Shown: one piece after another, positions 43,893-52,720 of the stretch
Position numbering within the stretch: the stretch's first letter is position 1
Layout of the letters: each line of letters starts with the position of its first letter
NCBI RefSeq assembly: GCF_018401815.1
Contig: NZ_JAGYKG010000002.1
Location: 473,465 to 537,464, forward strand
Length of the DNA: 64,000 nucleotides
Source of the DNA: Nonlabens sp.
Lineage (GTDB): Bacteria > Bacteroidota > Bacteroidia > Flavobacteriales > Flavobacteriaceae
Direction of reading: 5' to 3'
Made by a program: the position numbers and the translations under genes
The notes under the pieces: generated by a model
Told to the model about the DNA's origin: nothing
Database searches by the model: none
Seen by the model: only the letters and a program-made list of their open reading frames with translations

Positions 43893-44264
43893 ATGAAAGC
43901 ATTCTTATTTGTTTTTCTTGGCGGCGGCTTGGGAAGTAGTCTCCGATTTTATTTTTCTATTATAGAAAATAGCAATAGTCTGAAGTGGATTCCCACGATT
44001 AGTGTAAACATCTTGGGTTGTTTATTATTAGGAGGTTTTCTCGCAGCTTTTCACAAAGAACACCTCACCCATCACTGGTATGTGTTACTAGGAGTTGGCT
44101 TTTGTGGTGGTCTCACCACATTTTCGACATTTAGCGCAGAGCTTTTTTTCTTGATTAAAAACGGTTCTTATTCTTCTGCTATTTTGTACCTCGTTTTAAG
44201 TCTTGTTTTAGGGATTTTAGCTGCTGGATGGAGCTATTGGTCAATTGAAAAGCTATTGACTTAA
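43893..44264 (+). CDS. crcB: Fluoride channel CrcB/Fluc
   Basis: The 123-residue inner-membrane protein exports fluoride as a dual-topology dimer. Four transmembrane segments are visible. The signatures are GGGLGSSLRFYFS (about 9-21), an Asn in SVNILGCLLLGG (about 36-47) and GFCGGLTTFSTFSAEL (about 69-84). The start abuts the preceding stop codon, so expression depends on the upstream gene, and no fluoride riboswitch can lie directly before it. Confidence 0.93.
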   Translation: MKAFLFVFLGGGLGSSLRFYFSIIENSNSLKWIPTISVNILGCLLLGGFLAAFHKEHLTHHWYVLLGVGFCGGLTTFSTFSAELFFLIKNGSYSSAILYLVLSLVLGILAAGWSYWSIEKLLT

Positions 44265-44499
44265 AGGATCAAGATAGAATTACTTATCAGGATCTAGAAG
44301 AGAATTGTTTTAATTATAAAATAAAGTCTTGCTCTAATTATATCTTTTCCATACTTAAATTGGTTTTATTGTTAAGAATAGTCAATCCTAAATAATTAGG
44401 CGCTTCATTACTTTTTGATATTCCTAAACCCCACTAGTTGGATACCAACGGCTGAAGTGAACGCCTGGAAAGAGAGGGTAACTAGCACAGATAGTGCTC

Positions 44500-44666
44500 C
44501 AGCAGTTTGCGCATCGAGTGCGGAAATTCATGGTGCTTAATTGCATTTCCTTTAAATAGCTCGTGTTTCCGCAGCCTTTAGAGGTGGGGAACGGAAAGCT
44601 TGATGCTATTAAATAGCTTTTGAGAAAGCTTGTTAGCGCATCCGCTATGCAGCGGATTGACGACAG
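44500..44666. repeat. Structured repeat of about 160 bp, copy A
   Basis: Begins CAGCAGTTTGCGCATCGAGT and ends near a small palindrome ATCCGCTATGCAGCGGAT. It contains inverted pairs GCGGAAA/TTTCCGC and TTTCCG/CGGAAA. Copy B starts 200 bp downstream and is about 85% identical by eye. Confidence 0.8.
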
Positions 44667-44699
44667 CATTGAATAGAAAAGCGCAAACCTCATAAATTC

Positions 44700-44864
44700 C
44701 AGCAGTTTGCGCATCAAGTGCGGAAATTCATGGTGCTTAATAGTATTTTTTATAGAGCTCGTGTTTCCGCAGCCTTTGAGGTTAGGGAACGGAAACCTTG
44801 ATGCTATTAAATAGCTGTTGAGAAAGCTTGTTAGCGAATCCGCTCTGCAGCGGATGGACACCAT
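44700..44864. repeat. Structured repeat of about 160 bp, copy B
   Basis: Diverged direct repeat of copy A. Here GCATCAAG (44711-44718) can pair with CTTGATGC (44797-44804). The ending palindrome is TCCGCTCTGCAGCGGA; its loop changed relative to A while the stem was kept. Confidence 0.8.
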
Positions 44865-44875
44865 TGATTAATAAT

Positions 44876-44931
44876 GGTACAGATCCCGATATCGCTCCTG
44901 CGTCACTCATCGGGATAAGCGATTCACACAC
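44876..44931. repeat. 56-bp direct repeat, unit 1
   Basis: Starts GGTACAGATCCCGATATCGC; identical to unit 2, with a period of 67 bp. It holds an internal hairpin ATCCCGAT ... ATCGGGAT with an 18-nt loop. Confidence 0.9.
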
Positions 44932-44942
44932 AAACCGAGAAA

Positions 44943-44998
44943 GGTACAGATCCCGATATCGCTCCTGCGTCACTCATCGGGATAAGCGATTCACACAC
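44943..44998. repeat. 56-bp direct repeat, unit 2
   Basis: Identical to unit 1 over 56 bp. It ends 24 bp before the icmF stop codon, so it may serve as the downstream processing or termination structure of icmF. Confidence 0.9.
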
Positions 44999-45021
44999 CA
45001 GCAGAGCTGGTGGTTCTCTGC

Positions 45022-48000
45022 TTACATATTTCGTCTATATTGCCCACCTACTTCAAACAAGGCTTCCGTGATCTGTCCTAGTGTACAGATTTTGGTGGCT
45101 TCCATCAAGTGCTCAAAGATATTGCCTTGTTGTACGGCTGCTTCTTGGATTTTTGATAGTTGTACTTGTTGCGCTTTCGCGAAAGCGGTATGCAAATTAT
45201 TCTTAGTAGCAATTTGAGCTTGCTTCTCTTCTTCTGTCGCACGAATCACCTCAGCTGGTAACACAGTTGGGCTACCTTTTGAACTTAGGAAGGTATTCAC
45301 TCCTATGATAGGGAATTCGCCGGTATGCTTCAACATCTCGTAGTGCATAGATTCTTCCTGAATCTTACTGCGCTGGTACATTGTTTCCATAGCTCCTAGC
45401 ACGCCACCACGCTCTGTAATGCGGTCAAATTCTTCCAAAACAGCCTTCTCTACCATGTCGGTTAACTCTTCAATAATAAAAGCTCCTTGAATTGGATTCT
45501 CATTTTTAGCCAGACCTAATTCTTTATTAATGATCAATTGGATCGCCATCGCACGTCTTACCGATTCCTCAGTAGGTGTGGTAATCGCCTCATCATAAGC
45601 ATTGGTATGTAGGGAGTTACAGTTATCATTAATCGCATAAAGCGCTTGTAAAGTGGTGCGTATATCGTTAAAATCAATCTCTTGTGCATGTAGGGAACGA
45701 CCACTGGTTTGAATGTGGTATTTCAACATTTGTGCACGAGAGTTAGCTCCGTATTTGTGCTTTAAGGCTTTAGACCAAATTTTACGAGCCACACGACCTA
45801 TAACCGAATATTCTGGGTCAACACCGTTGGAAAAGAAGAAACTCAGGTTAGGACCAAATTTGTTGATGTCCATTCCGCGACTCAAGTAGTATTCTACATA
45901 CGTGAATCCGTTTGCCAAAGTGAACGCTAATTGAGTAATCGGATTTGCTCCAGCCTCTGCAATATGGTATCCAGAAATAGAGACACTGTAGAAGTTGCGC
46001 ACTTTTTCTTCAATAAAATACTGCTGAACATCACCCATTAATCTCAGGGCAAATTCAGTAGAAAAAATACACGTGTTTTGTGCTTGATCTTCTTTTAAAA
46101 TATCAGCTTGAACGGTTCCACGTACTTGAGCCAGTGTTTCGGCTTTGATACGGGCATAGTCTGCTGGTTCTAAAATCTGATCTCCTGTCAATCCTAAAAG
46201 CATCAAACCTAGACCATCATTTCCTTCAGGTAATTTGGTAACATCTACCTGGCCATTTTTAGAATATACTTTATCTCCTTCGGCATTTAAATAAGAAGGG
46301 CGTTCTACTTTTTTATCGTCATAAACTTCTTTGAGCTTTGCTTCTACTTGATCGCCTAATCCGTTTTCAGTAATGAATCGTTCACAATTTTGATCAATCG
46401 CGGCATTCATAAAGAATCCTAATAACATAGGAGCCGGACCGTTGATCGTCATAGAAACCGAAGTCATGGCGTGAGATAAATCAAATCCAGAATAGAGTTT
46501 TTTAGCATCATCCAGACAGCAAATACTCACTCCAGCATTACCGATTTTCCCATAAACATCTGGTCGCAATCCTGGATCGTTCCCGTATAAAGTGACACTG
46601 TCAAAAGCCGTACTCAAGCGTTTGGCCGGCATTCCCAGACTTACATAATGGAAACGTTTGTTGGTACGTTCTGGTCCACCTTCACCTGCAAACATTCTAG
46701 TAGGATCTTCTCCTGTTCTTTTAAATGGATACAATCCTGCGGTATATGGAAACTCTCCTGGTACGTTTTCTTGTAAACACCATTTTAAAATATCGCCCCA
46801 TGCGCTGTATTTAGGCAGCGCCACTTTAGGAATCATCTTATGAGAAAGGGATTCGGTATGCGTTTCAATTTTAATGACTTTGTCACGTACTTGAAACTCA
46901 TAAATAGGTTGTTGGTACTTGTTTACTTTTTCATCCCAACCGGTGATTACTTCCCAGTTGTATGGGTCAAGGTCTTTTAATGACTTATTGAATTGTGCAA
47001 TTAAAAGATCCATGAAATCTGCATCATCTGCAAGTGTTTGTGAGATGATGTATTCTTCATTTAGTCCTTTTTCTGTAATGAAACGTTCTCGACTTTCGCT
47101 CGAACTAGCATTTTCGTTTTGATCTAATAAGGTATTGATCGTCTGATAAATTCCATATAATTTCTGGGCTACTTTAGATTGTGCCTCTGCGGTGTTATCG
47201 TAGGCTCTGTTGCTTTCGGCAATTTCACTTAGGTAACGAGTTCTCGCTGGAGGGATAACAAATATCTTTTCGCTTGGTGCTTTATTGAGTTCGTTTTTAG
47301 AACTGAAGTCTACTGCTGTTTTTTGAGTTAGCTCAGCCATTAACGCTTCATACAACGCATTCATTCCAGGGTCATTGAATTGGCTAGCAATGGTACCGTG
47401 AACTGGTAATGTCGCTGGGTCTGCTTCCCACAAATTGTGGTTGCGCTGGTATTGTTTTTTTACATCTCTCAGTGCGTCTAGGGACCCTCGTTTATCAAAC
47501 TTATTGATCGCAACTACATCGGCAAAATCCAACATATCGATTTTCTCCAACTGTGTCGCTGCGCCAAATTCTGGTGTCATCACATACAAAGACACATCGC
47601 TGTGTTCTAGTATTTCGGTATCGCTTTGTCCGATACCGCTAGTTTCTAGAATAATTAAATCATAGTTGGCCGCTTTTAAAATATCTACAGCTTCTTGCAC
47701 GTGTTTAGAAAGTGCGAGGTTGGACTGTCTGGTAGCAAGAGATCTCATATAAACGCGATCATTGTTGATGGCGTTCATACGTATTCTATCTCCTAAAAGT
47801 GCTCCACCAGTCTTGCGCTTTGATGGGTCTACAGAGATAACTCCTATATTTTTTTCTGGGAAATCCACTAAGAACCTACGAATCAACTCGTCTACTAAAG
47901 AAGATTTTCCAGAACCTCCAGTTCCCGTAATTCCTAGTACGGGAGCTTGCTTTTCAGTTTTATCAGCTTGTGCAAAATGCGTTACAAAGTCTTCGTGTCT

Positions 48001-48555
48001 GTTTTCTGCTAGCGAAATCAATCGAGCTATGGTAGGTGCGTGATTTTCTAGAAGTTCTCCGTTTAATTCCGCTTTCGCGTTCTTGTCTGTTGATTCCTTA
48101 ACAGGAAATGGGGGAACAGCAACATCACATTGCTTTACCAAATCATTAATCATCCCTTGCAATCCCATAGAACGACCGTCATCTGGCGTATAAATACGTG
48201 TAATTCCGTAATCCATCAATTCCTGAATCTCTGAAGGAAGAATCACGCCGCCTCCACCACCAAATATCTTAATATGACCAGCACCTTTTTCTACCAACAA
48301 ATCACGCATGTATTTAAAATACTCATTGTGACCACCTTGATAAGAAGTTAAGGCAATACCATTTGCATCTTCTTGAATAGCAGTATTTACCACTTCTTCT
48401 ACGCTTCTATCGTGACCCAAATGAATCACTTCACAACCTGTAGATTGTATGATACGTCGCATAATATTAATCGCAGCATCATGCCCGTCAAAAAGACTAG
48501 CAGCGGTTACAATACGCACTTTATTTACGGGAATATAGGGTGTTTGATCTTGCAT
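45022..48555 (-). CDS. icmF: Fused isobutyryl-CoA mutase (IcmF)
   Basis: The 1177-residue adenosylcobalamin enzyme interconverts isobutyryl-CoA and butyryl-CoA and carries its own G-protein chaperone. N-terminal B12 domain: [13 protein letters not shown] with the lower-axial His25 in D-x-H, then GGGGGVI. Central GTPase (MeaB-like): P-loop [12 protein letters not shown] (about 207-218). C-terminal mutase barrel (about 560-1177): [20 protein letters not shown] near 605 has the Phe that marks IcmF, where methylmalonyl-CoA mutases have Tyr. A related acyl-CoA preference is possible. The 16-mer palindrome is near the C-terminus (T-A-F-A-K-A-Q). No B12 riboswitch is seen upstream. Confidence 0.92.
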   Translation of the reverse strand: MQDQTPYIPVNKVRIVTAASLFDGHDAAINIMRRIIQSTGCEVIHLGHDRSVEEVVNTAIQEDANGIALTSYQGGHNEYFKYMRDLLVEKGAGHIKIFGGGGGVILPSEIQELMDYGITRIYTPDDGRSMGLQGMINDLVKQCDVAVPPFPVKESTDKNAKAELNGELLENHAPTIARLISLAENRHEDFVTHFAQADKTEKQAPVLGITGTGGSGKSSLVDELIRRFLVDFPEKNIGVISVDPSKRKTGGALLGDRIRMNAINNDRVYMRSLATRQSNLALSKHVQEAVDILKAANYDLIILETSGIGQSDTEILEHSDVSLYVMTPEFGAATQLEKIDMLDFADVVAINKFDKRGSLDALRDVKKQYQRNHNLWEADPATLPVHGTIASQFNDPGMNALYEALMAELTQKTAVDFSSKNELNKAPSEKIFVIPPARTRYLSEIAESNRAYDNTAEAQSKVAQKLYGIYQTINTLLDQNENASSSESRERFITEKGLNEEYIISQTLADDADFMDLLIAQFNKSLKDLDPYNWEVITGWDEKVNKYQQPIYEFQVRDKVIKIETHTESLSHKMIPKVALPKYSAWGDILKWCLQENVPGEFPYTAGLYPFKRTGEDPTRMFAGEGGPERTNKRFHYVSLGMPAKRLSTAFDSVTLYGNDPGLRPDVYGKIGNAGVSICCLDDAKKLYSGFDLSHAMTSVSMTINGPAPMLLGFFMNAAIDQNCERFITENGLGDQVEAKLKEVYDDKKVERPSYLNAEGDKVYSKNGQVDVTKLPEGNDGLGLMLLGLTGDQILEPADYARIKAETLAQVRGTVQADILKEDQAQNTCIFSTEFALRLMGDVQQYFIEEKVRNFYSVSISGYHIAEAGANPITQLAFTLANGFTYVEYYLSRGMDINKFGPNLSFFFSNGVDPEYSVIGRVARKIWSKALKHKYGANSRAQMLKYHIQTSGRSLHAQEIDFNDIRTTLQALYAINDNCNSLHTNAYDEAITTPTEESVRRAMAIQLIINKELGLAKNENPIQGAFIIEELTDMVEKAVLEEFDRITERGGVLGAMETMYQRSKIQEESMHYEMLKHTGEFPIIGVNTFLSSKGSPTVLPAEVIRATEEEKQAQIATKNNLHTAFAKAQQVQLSKIQEAAVQQGNIFEHLMEATKICTLGQITEALFEVGGQYRRNM
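45172..45187. repeat. Palindrome copy 12 (inside icmF)
   Basis: Exact 16-mer, read as A-F-A-K-A, about 40 codons before the stop. Confidence 0.9.
48071..48079. repeat. Half-site of the palindrome in icmF
   Basis: GCTTTCGCG is kept but the right half is lost; on the minus strand it is read as N-A-K-A-E. Possibly a decayed copy. Confidence 0.4.
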
Positions 48556-48678
48556 TAGGAACTTATCATTTTATAGATGGCAATTTACGAAAACGATAAC
48601 GGAGTAGCTTACTAGGTATTTAAACTTTTGCATTTATTTATGGCAAATGCTTATTCTTGTTATTCAAAAGTGCTAATT

Positions 48679-49776
48679 ATGAAATATCCTTTTTACTTTT
48701 TGATGTTTACACTCCTGTTAGTAGCTGCTTGTAAGCCTACTGATGACAATACTTATATTCCCGAAGAAGGAACCTATTTCCCCCCATTATCGGGTACTAC
48801 TTGGGAAAGTACTGCTCCTATATCCTTGAATTGGAACACCGAAAAAGTAACTGAATTAAACACTTTTCTAGAGCAAAATGAAACCCGAGCTTTCATTGTA
48901 TTAGTAAGCGGTAAAATAGTCATTGAAGAATATTGGAATACTGATTTACAAGGAAATCCATTTACTGCAGATAGCAATTGGTACTGGGCAAGTGCTGGAA
49001 AGTCTCTTACGGCTACCTTAATAGGTATTGCACAAGAGGAAGGCAGCTTAACTATCAATGATAAAACATCTGATTATTTAGGAGCTGGATGGACGAGCTT
49101 GCCAGCAAACAAAGAAGATTTGATCCGCATAAAAAACCAGCTCTCCTTTACTACTGGAATTGACTATAATGTACCTAATGCAGATTGCACTTCGCCGGCC
49201 TGTCTTAATTATCTGACCGATGCTGGAAATCAGTGGTATTACCACAACGGAACCTATACCTTATTGCATAGGGTTTTAGAAAATGCTACTGGAGTTACCA
49301 ATAACCAATTTACAAATACGGCAATTCAAGATAAAATAGGTATGGACGGATCTTGGTTAAGCACTAACGGTTTAAACGAAGTGTACTTCAGTACGGCGAG
49401 AAGTGCTGCACGTTTTGGTTTATTGACATTAAACCAAGGTATTTGGGAGGACACTATAGTTCTAGGAGATGCTGTTTATTTCAATTCCATGACCACAACC
49501 TCTCAATCTATCAATGAGTCTTATGGGTACTTATGGTGGCTCAACGGAAAGGACTCTGTAGTATTTCCTGGAACTACAACAGCTATAGCATCATCAGTAA
49601 CCCCATCAGGTCCTGTAGATATGATCAGTGCTCTTGGTAAAGACGGCCAGTTTATAGACGTGGTTCCTAGTTTAAATATGGTAGTGATACGCATGGGCGA
49701 TACCTCAGCCCAAGAGCCGGTTCCTGTTTTGTTCCATGATGACATGTGGGCAAAGATTATGGATATCGTCAATTGA
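48679..49776 (+). CDS. Lipoprotein serine hydrolase (beta-lactamase fold, class C-like)
   Basis: From the ATG at 48679 the protein has 365 residues and a lipobox LVAAC with Cys18, so it is probably an outer- or inner-membrane lipoprotein. The serine hydrolase motifs are S-x-x-K in WASAGKSL (Ser105, Lys108), Y-x-N in YYHNGTY (about 188-190) and a late glycine-rich WLNGKDSVVFPG (about 291) and LGKDGQFIDVVP (about 325). It may act on peptidoglycan or on D-amino esters. An in-frame TTG at 48628 is less likely because it hides the lipobox. Confidence 0.85.
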   Translation: MKYPFYFLMFTLLLVAACKPTDDNTYIPEEGTYFPPLSGTTWESTAPISLNWNTEKVTELNTFLEQNETRAFIVLVSGKIVIEEYWNTDLQGNPFTADSNWYWASAGKSLTATLIGIAQEEGSLTINDKTSDYLGAGWTSLPANKEDLIRIKNQLSFTTGIDYNVPNADCTSPACLNYLTDAGNQWYYHNGTYTLLHRVLENATGVTNNQFTNTAIQDKIGMDGSWLSTNGLNEVYFSTARSAARFGLLTLNQGIWEDTIVLGDAVYFNSMTTTSQSINESYGYLWWLNGKDSVVFPGTTTAIASSVTPSGPVDMISALGKDGQFIDVVPSLNMVVIRMGDTSAQEPVPVLFHDDMWAKIMDIVN

Positions 49777-50079
49777 TTGATGCAGGCTTTGTCGTTAGTA
49801 AGGAACAGAAGTAATATTCTTCTAGTTTTTCTACTTTTAAAAGTACCCTTTTAAGCAAGTATTTTTTGACCAGATGCTTCTGAGGAGATTGAGGTAATAT
49901 CGTTCCATTTTACAATAGCTGTGCGTTCTCTAAACAAAGGAAAAAAGGAACTAGCTTAGTAAAAATAAAATGGCATCCAATACAATTAGACCATTCTTTT
50001 GATTGGAATAGGTTCCGCTTTCGCGAAAGCAAATCTTCACAAAATTTTAAGATTTGTAAATTCTATCTTCACAACCGAT
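49777..50079. other. 303-bp gene-free region upstream of the PIG-L gene
   Basis: No credible gene. It contains palindrome copy 13 and a 14-bp palindrome TACTTTTAAAAGTA at 49832-49845. The frame of the next gene is open back to 49999 but lacks an ATG there. Confidence 0.55.
50017..50030. repeat. Palindrome copy 13 (leader of PIG-L gene)
   Basis: Exact 14-mer, 50 bp before the chosen start of the PIG-L gene; left C, right A. Confidence 0.9.
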
Positions 50080-52626
50080 ATGAAGCATCTTTTTTTTACC
50101 TCCATAACAGCCCTTTTCCTATACTCAACAGCAGTTGCTCAAGAAAATAGGCTTGCTCAAAAACAGCCAAATACGGCCGAAATCTATCATCAAATGGAGA
50201 AATTGGGCTTTTTAGGAACAGTACTTTACGTAGCTGCGCATCCTGACGATGAAAATACACGACTTATTTCTTGGCTTGCCAATGATCAAATGGCGCGTAC
50301 TGCATACCTTTCTCTTACACGTGGTGATGGTGGGCAGAATCTTATAGGACCTCAGTTAAGGGAACAGTTAGGAATGATAAGAACTCAAGAGTTGCTAGAA
50401 GCCAGAAATACCGATGGTGGACTACAATTTTTTACCCGTGCCAATGATTTTGGCTATTCCAAACATCCTGAGGAAACTCTAGAAATATGGAATGAACAAG
50501 AAGTGATGGAGGATATGGTCCGTATTATCAGAGAATTTCAACCTGATGTTATCATTAATAGATTTAATCATCGCACTCCTGGATCCACACATGGACATCA
50601 TACCAGCAGCGCTATGTTGAGTATGAAGGTATTTGATTTTGCAGCCGATAAAACTATTTATGCTAGCCAGTTAAAAGAACTAGAAACCTGGCAAGCACAA
50701 CGTATATTCTTTAATACCAGCTGGTGGTTTTATGGAAGTGAAGAAGCTTTTGAAAAGGCAGATAAAACCAACCTTATAGAACTAGATGCAGGAACTTATT
50801 ATCCTTATAAAGGATTATCTAACAGCGAGATTGCTGCATTAAGTAGAAGTAAGCACCAGTCTCAAGGCTTTGGAAGTTCTGGCTCAAGAGGTTCACAAAC
50901 CGAATACTTAGAATACCTAAAAGGCTCCTTCCCCACCGATAAGTCTGATTTGTTTTCTGGAATCAACACCACTTGGACTCGTGTAAAAGGCGGAAGTAGC
51001 ATACTGCCTTTACTCAACGCTATCCTAGCCAACTATGATTTTAAGAAGCCGACGGCAAGCATTCCTGCGCTATTAGAAATGCGCGCACAAATTGAAAAGT
51101 TAAAGGATGAACACTGGAAAAAAATCAAACTAGAAGAACTCGATCAGATCATTCTTGATATTGCAGGCGTTTACCTAGAGGCAAGTGTGAATACGCCTTC
51201 AGCCACTGCTGGAGAATCCTTAAGAGTGAACATCGAGTTCACCAACAGGTCCTCAGAAAAATTTAAAGTCAGTCTTTTACCGAACCAACTGATTCAAATC
51301 GAAGAAAAGGAACTTCGTCTTAATGAAAACGACACTAAAACCATAGAAGCTACCTTAAACATTCCTCCGTATTACGAGGCTAGCACTCCTTATTACTTAA
51401 AAGAAAAAGGAAGTTTAGGAATGTATCAATTTAAAAATAAAAGTCTTACTGGAAAACCTGAAAAGGGTCCGGAGTTTATAGTAAGAACCTTTATAGAACT
51501 ACAGGGAACTCGATTGTACAGAGAATTTCCCATTATTCACAAGCGCACTGACCCAGTTCGTGGCGAGGTGAATGAACCCTTTTATATTGTTCCAGAGGTT
51601 GCTGTAAGCCTAGAAAATCCGGTATATGTATTCTCTGGAACTACCCCCCAACCTGTTCAAGTCACCATAAAGGCAACTAAACAACTCCCTCAAGGCAGCT
51701 TAGAGTTAGCCTATCCAGATGACTGGAGCATTACTCCCACAAATTTTAATTTTAAAAGGTTAGAAAAAGGGGAGAAAAAAAACTACACCTTTAACGTACA
51801 ACCGCCTAAAAAGGCCTCGAGAGGTGTCATTTCTGCGCTCGTAAAAATTGGCTCACAAACCTTTCAACAAGAAGTGATTAATATCGATTACGATCATATT
51901 CCAGATCAACAATTGGTTAGAGATAATGAGTCTCAGGTAGTAAAACCTGGTCTTATCAATACGGCTCAAACTATTGCTTATATCAATGGTGCTGGAGATG
52001 ATGTCGCTCAAGCTATTGAAGCTATTGGTGGAAACGTATTTAAATTTGAACCAAGTGAGGTGCCTGATGACCTTTCTAAGTACGACGCCGTAGTAGTAGG
52101 AATCAGAGCCTATAATGTCGCCAAAGAAGATATGGCAGCACTGCAAAACCGTTTGGAACCCTATGTGAAAAATGGCGGTACCTTGATGATGCAATACAAT
52201 ACAAACCGTGGCATCAGCCAAAATGATTTGGGTCCTTTACCAATAACGCTTTCGCGAAAGCGTGTAACTGATGAAAATGCGACCGTAACCATATTAGAAC
52301 CTCAGCATAAGATCATGTCCTATCCTAATGCGATTAACCCAACAGATTTTGAAGGCTGGGTGCAAGAACGCGGACTTTATTTTCCAGAACAATGGGATGC
52401 TGCTTTTACTCCCATTTTAGGAATGAGTGATAAGAATGAGAAAATGACTAAAGGAAGTCTCATTGTTGCTGAATATGGCAAGGGGCATATTATTTATACC
52501 GGATTAAGCCTCTTTAGAGAATTACCAGCGGGAGTTTCAGGAGCTTACAAATTACTTGCAAACATGATTAGCATAGGAGTTGGAACTCCGTCAATTAAAA
52601 ACAAAGATGGACAAACAAAACTCTAA
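50080..52626 (+). CDS. Exported PIG-L (LmbE-like) deacetylase family protein with long C-terminal region
   Basis: From the ATG at 50080 the protein has 848 residues. A signal peptide (KHLFFTSITALFLYSTAVAQ) is followed by a PIG-L/LmbE domain, whose zinc motif is AAHPDDENTR (about 52-61) with the second site HGHHTSSAM (about 172-180). These enzymes remove acyl groups from N-acyl sugars. The middle (about 360-620) has beta-sandwich character; the C-terminal part (about 650-830), VVVGIRAYNVAKEDMAAL with YVKNGGTLMMQYNT, resembles a ThuA/glutamine-amidotransferase-like flavodoxin fold. The final codons overlap a 37-residue membrane protein. Substrate unknown. Confidence 0.85.
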   Translation: MKHLFFTSITALFLYSTAVAQENRLAQKQPNTAEIYHQMEKLGFLGTVLYVAAHPDDENTRLISWLANDQMARTAYLSLTRGDGGQNLIGPQLREQLGMIRTQELLEARNTDGGLQFFTRANDFGYSKHPEETLEIWNEQEVMEDMVRIIREFQPDVIINRFNHRTPGSTHGHHTSSAMLSMKVFDFAADKTIYASQLKELETWQAQRIFFNTSWWFYGSEEAFEKADKTNLIELDAGTYYPYKGLSNSEIAALSRSKHQSQGFGSSGSRGSQTEYLEYLKGSFPTDKSDLFSGINTTWTRVKGGSSILPLLNAILANYDFKKPTASIPALLEMRAQIEKLKDEHWKKIKLEELDQIILDIAGVYLEASVNTPSATAGESLRVNIEFTNRSSEKFKVSLLPNQLIQIEEKELRLNENDTKTIEATLNIPPYYEASTPYYLKEKGSLGMYQFKNKSLTGKPEKGPEFIVRTFIELQGTRLYREFPIIHKRTDPVRGEVNEPFYIVPEVAVSLENPVYVFSGTTPQPVQVTIKATKQLPQGSLELAYPDDWSITPTNFNFKRLEKGEKKNYTFNVQPPKKASRGVISALVKIGSQTFQQEVINIDYDHIPDQQLVRDNESQVVKPGLINTAQTIAYINGAGDDVAQAIEAIGGNVFKFEPSEVPDDLSKYDAVVVGIRAYNVAKEDMAALQNRLEPYVKNGGTLMMQYNTNRGISQNDLGPLPITLSRKRVTDENATVTILEPQHKIMSYPNAINPTDFEGWVQERGLYFPEQWDAAFTPILGMSDKNEKMTKGSLIVAEYGKGHIIYTGLSLFRELPAGVSGAYKLLANMISIGVGTPSIKNKDGQTKL
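52247..52262. repeat. Palindrome copy 14 (inside the PIG-L gene)
   Basis: Exact 16-mer, read as L-S-R-K-R, the same frame as copy 1. Confidence 0.9.
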
Positions 52627-52720
52627 AAATTGGAAGCTTGTGTATGCACTGGTCATTCTAGCAAATATTGTCTTTGCTATATTGTTTTATATATTAAGCG
52701 CGGTTTATGGAAATAGTTGA
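52607..52720 (+). CDS. Small membrane protein (37 residues) coupled to a sodium symporter
   Basis: A frame from ATG 52607 to TGA 52720 encodes MDKQNSKNWKLVYALVILAN followed by IVFAILFYILSAVYGNS: a basic/polar head and one transmembrane helix of about 22 residues. It overlaps the end of the PIG-L gene by 20 bp and the start of the symporter by 14 bp, an arrangement that favours translation coupling. Small helper subunits (for example YhdT next to PanF) accompany some members of the sodium:solute symporter family; a similar role here is inference. The frame reads as real coding sequence. Confidence 0.6.
   Translation: MDKQNSKNWKLVYALVILANIVFAILFYILSAVYGNS

Larger units (their letters stand above)
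44265..45021. other. 757-bp gene-free repeat island between crcB and icmF
   Basis: This convergent intergenic region contains two diverged copies of a structured repeat of about 160 bp and two identical copies of a 56-bp repeat. A 146-codon open frame on the minus strand (44424-44864) crosses both large copies but is itself duplicated within its sequence and has no family resemblance; I treat it as non-coding. Confidence 0.7.

Noticed and set aside
43840..43893. Fluoride riboswitch for crcB
   Set aside because: The crcB start directly follows the upstream stop codon, leaving no room for one, and no typical motif is seen in the upstream gene's leader.
44424..44864. 146-codon open frame on the minus strand
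   Set aside because: It runs across two diverged direct repeats, so its protein is internally duplicated with no family match, and the underlying DNA shows stem conservation rather than codon conservation.
44876..44998. Two 56-bp repeats as a CRISPR array
   Set aside because: Only two units, an 11-bp spacer and no cas genes nearby.
48556..48640. Cobalamin riboswitch upstream of icmF
   Set aside because: The leader is short and lacks the conserved B12-box pattern.
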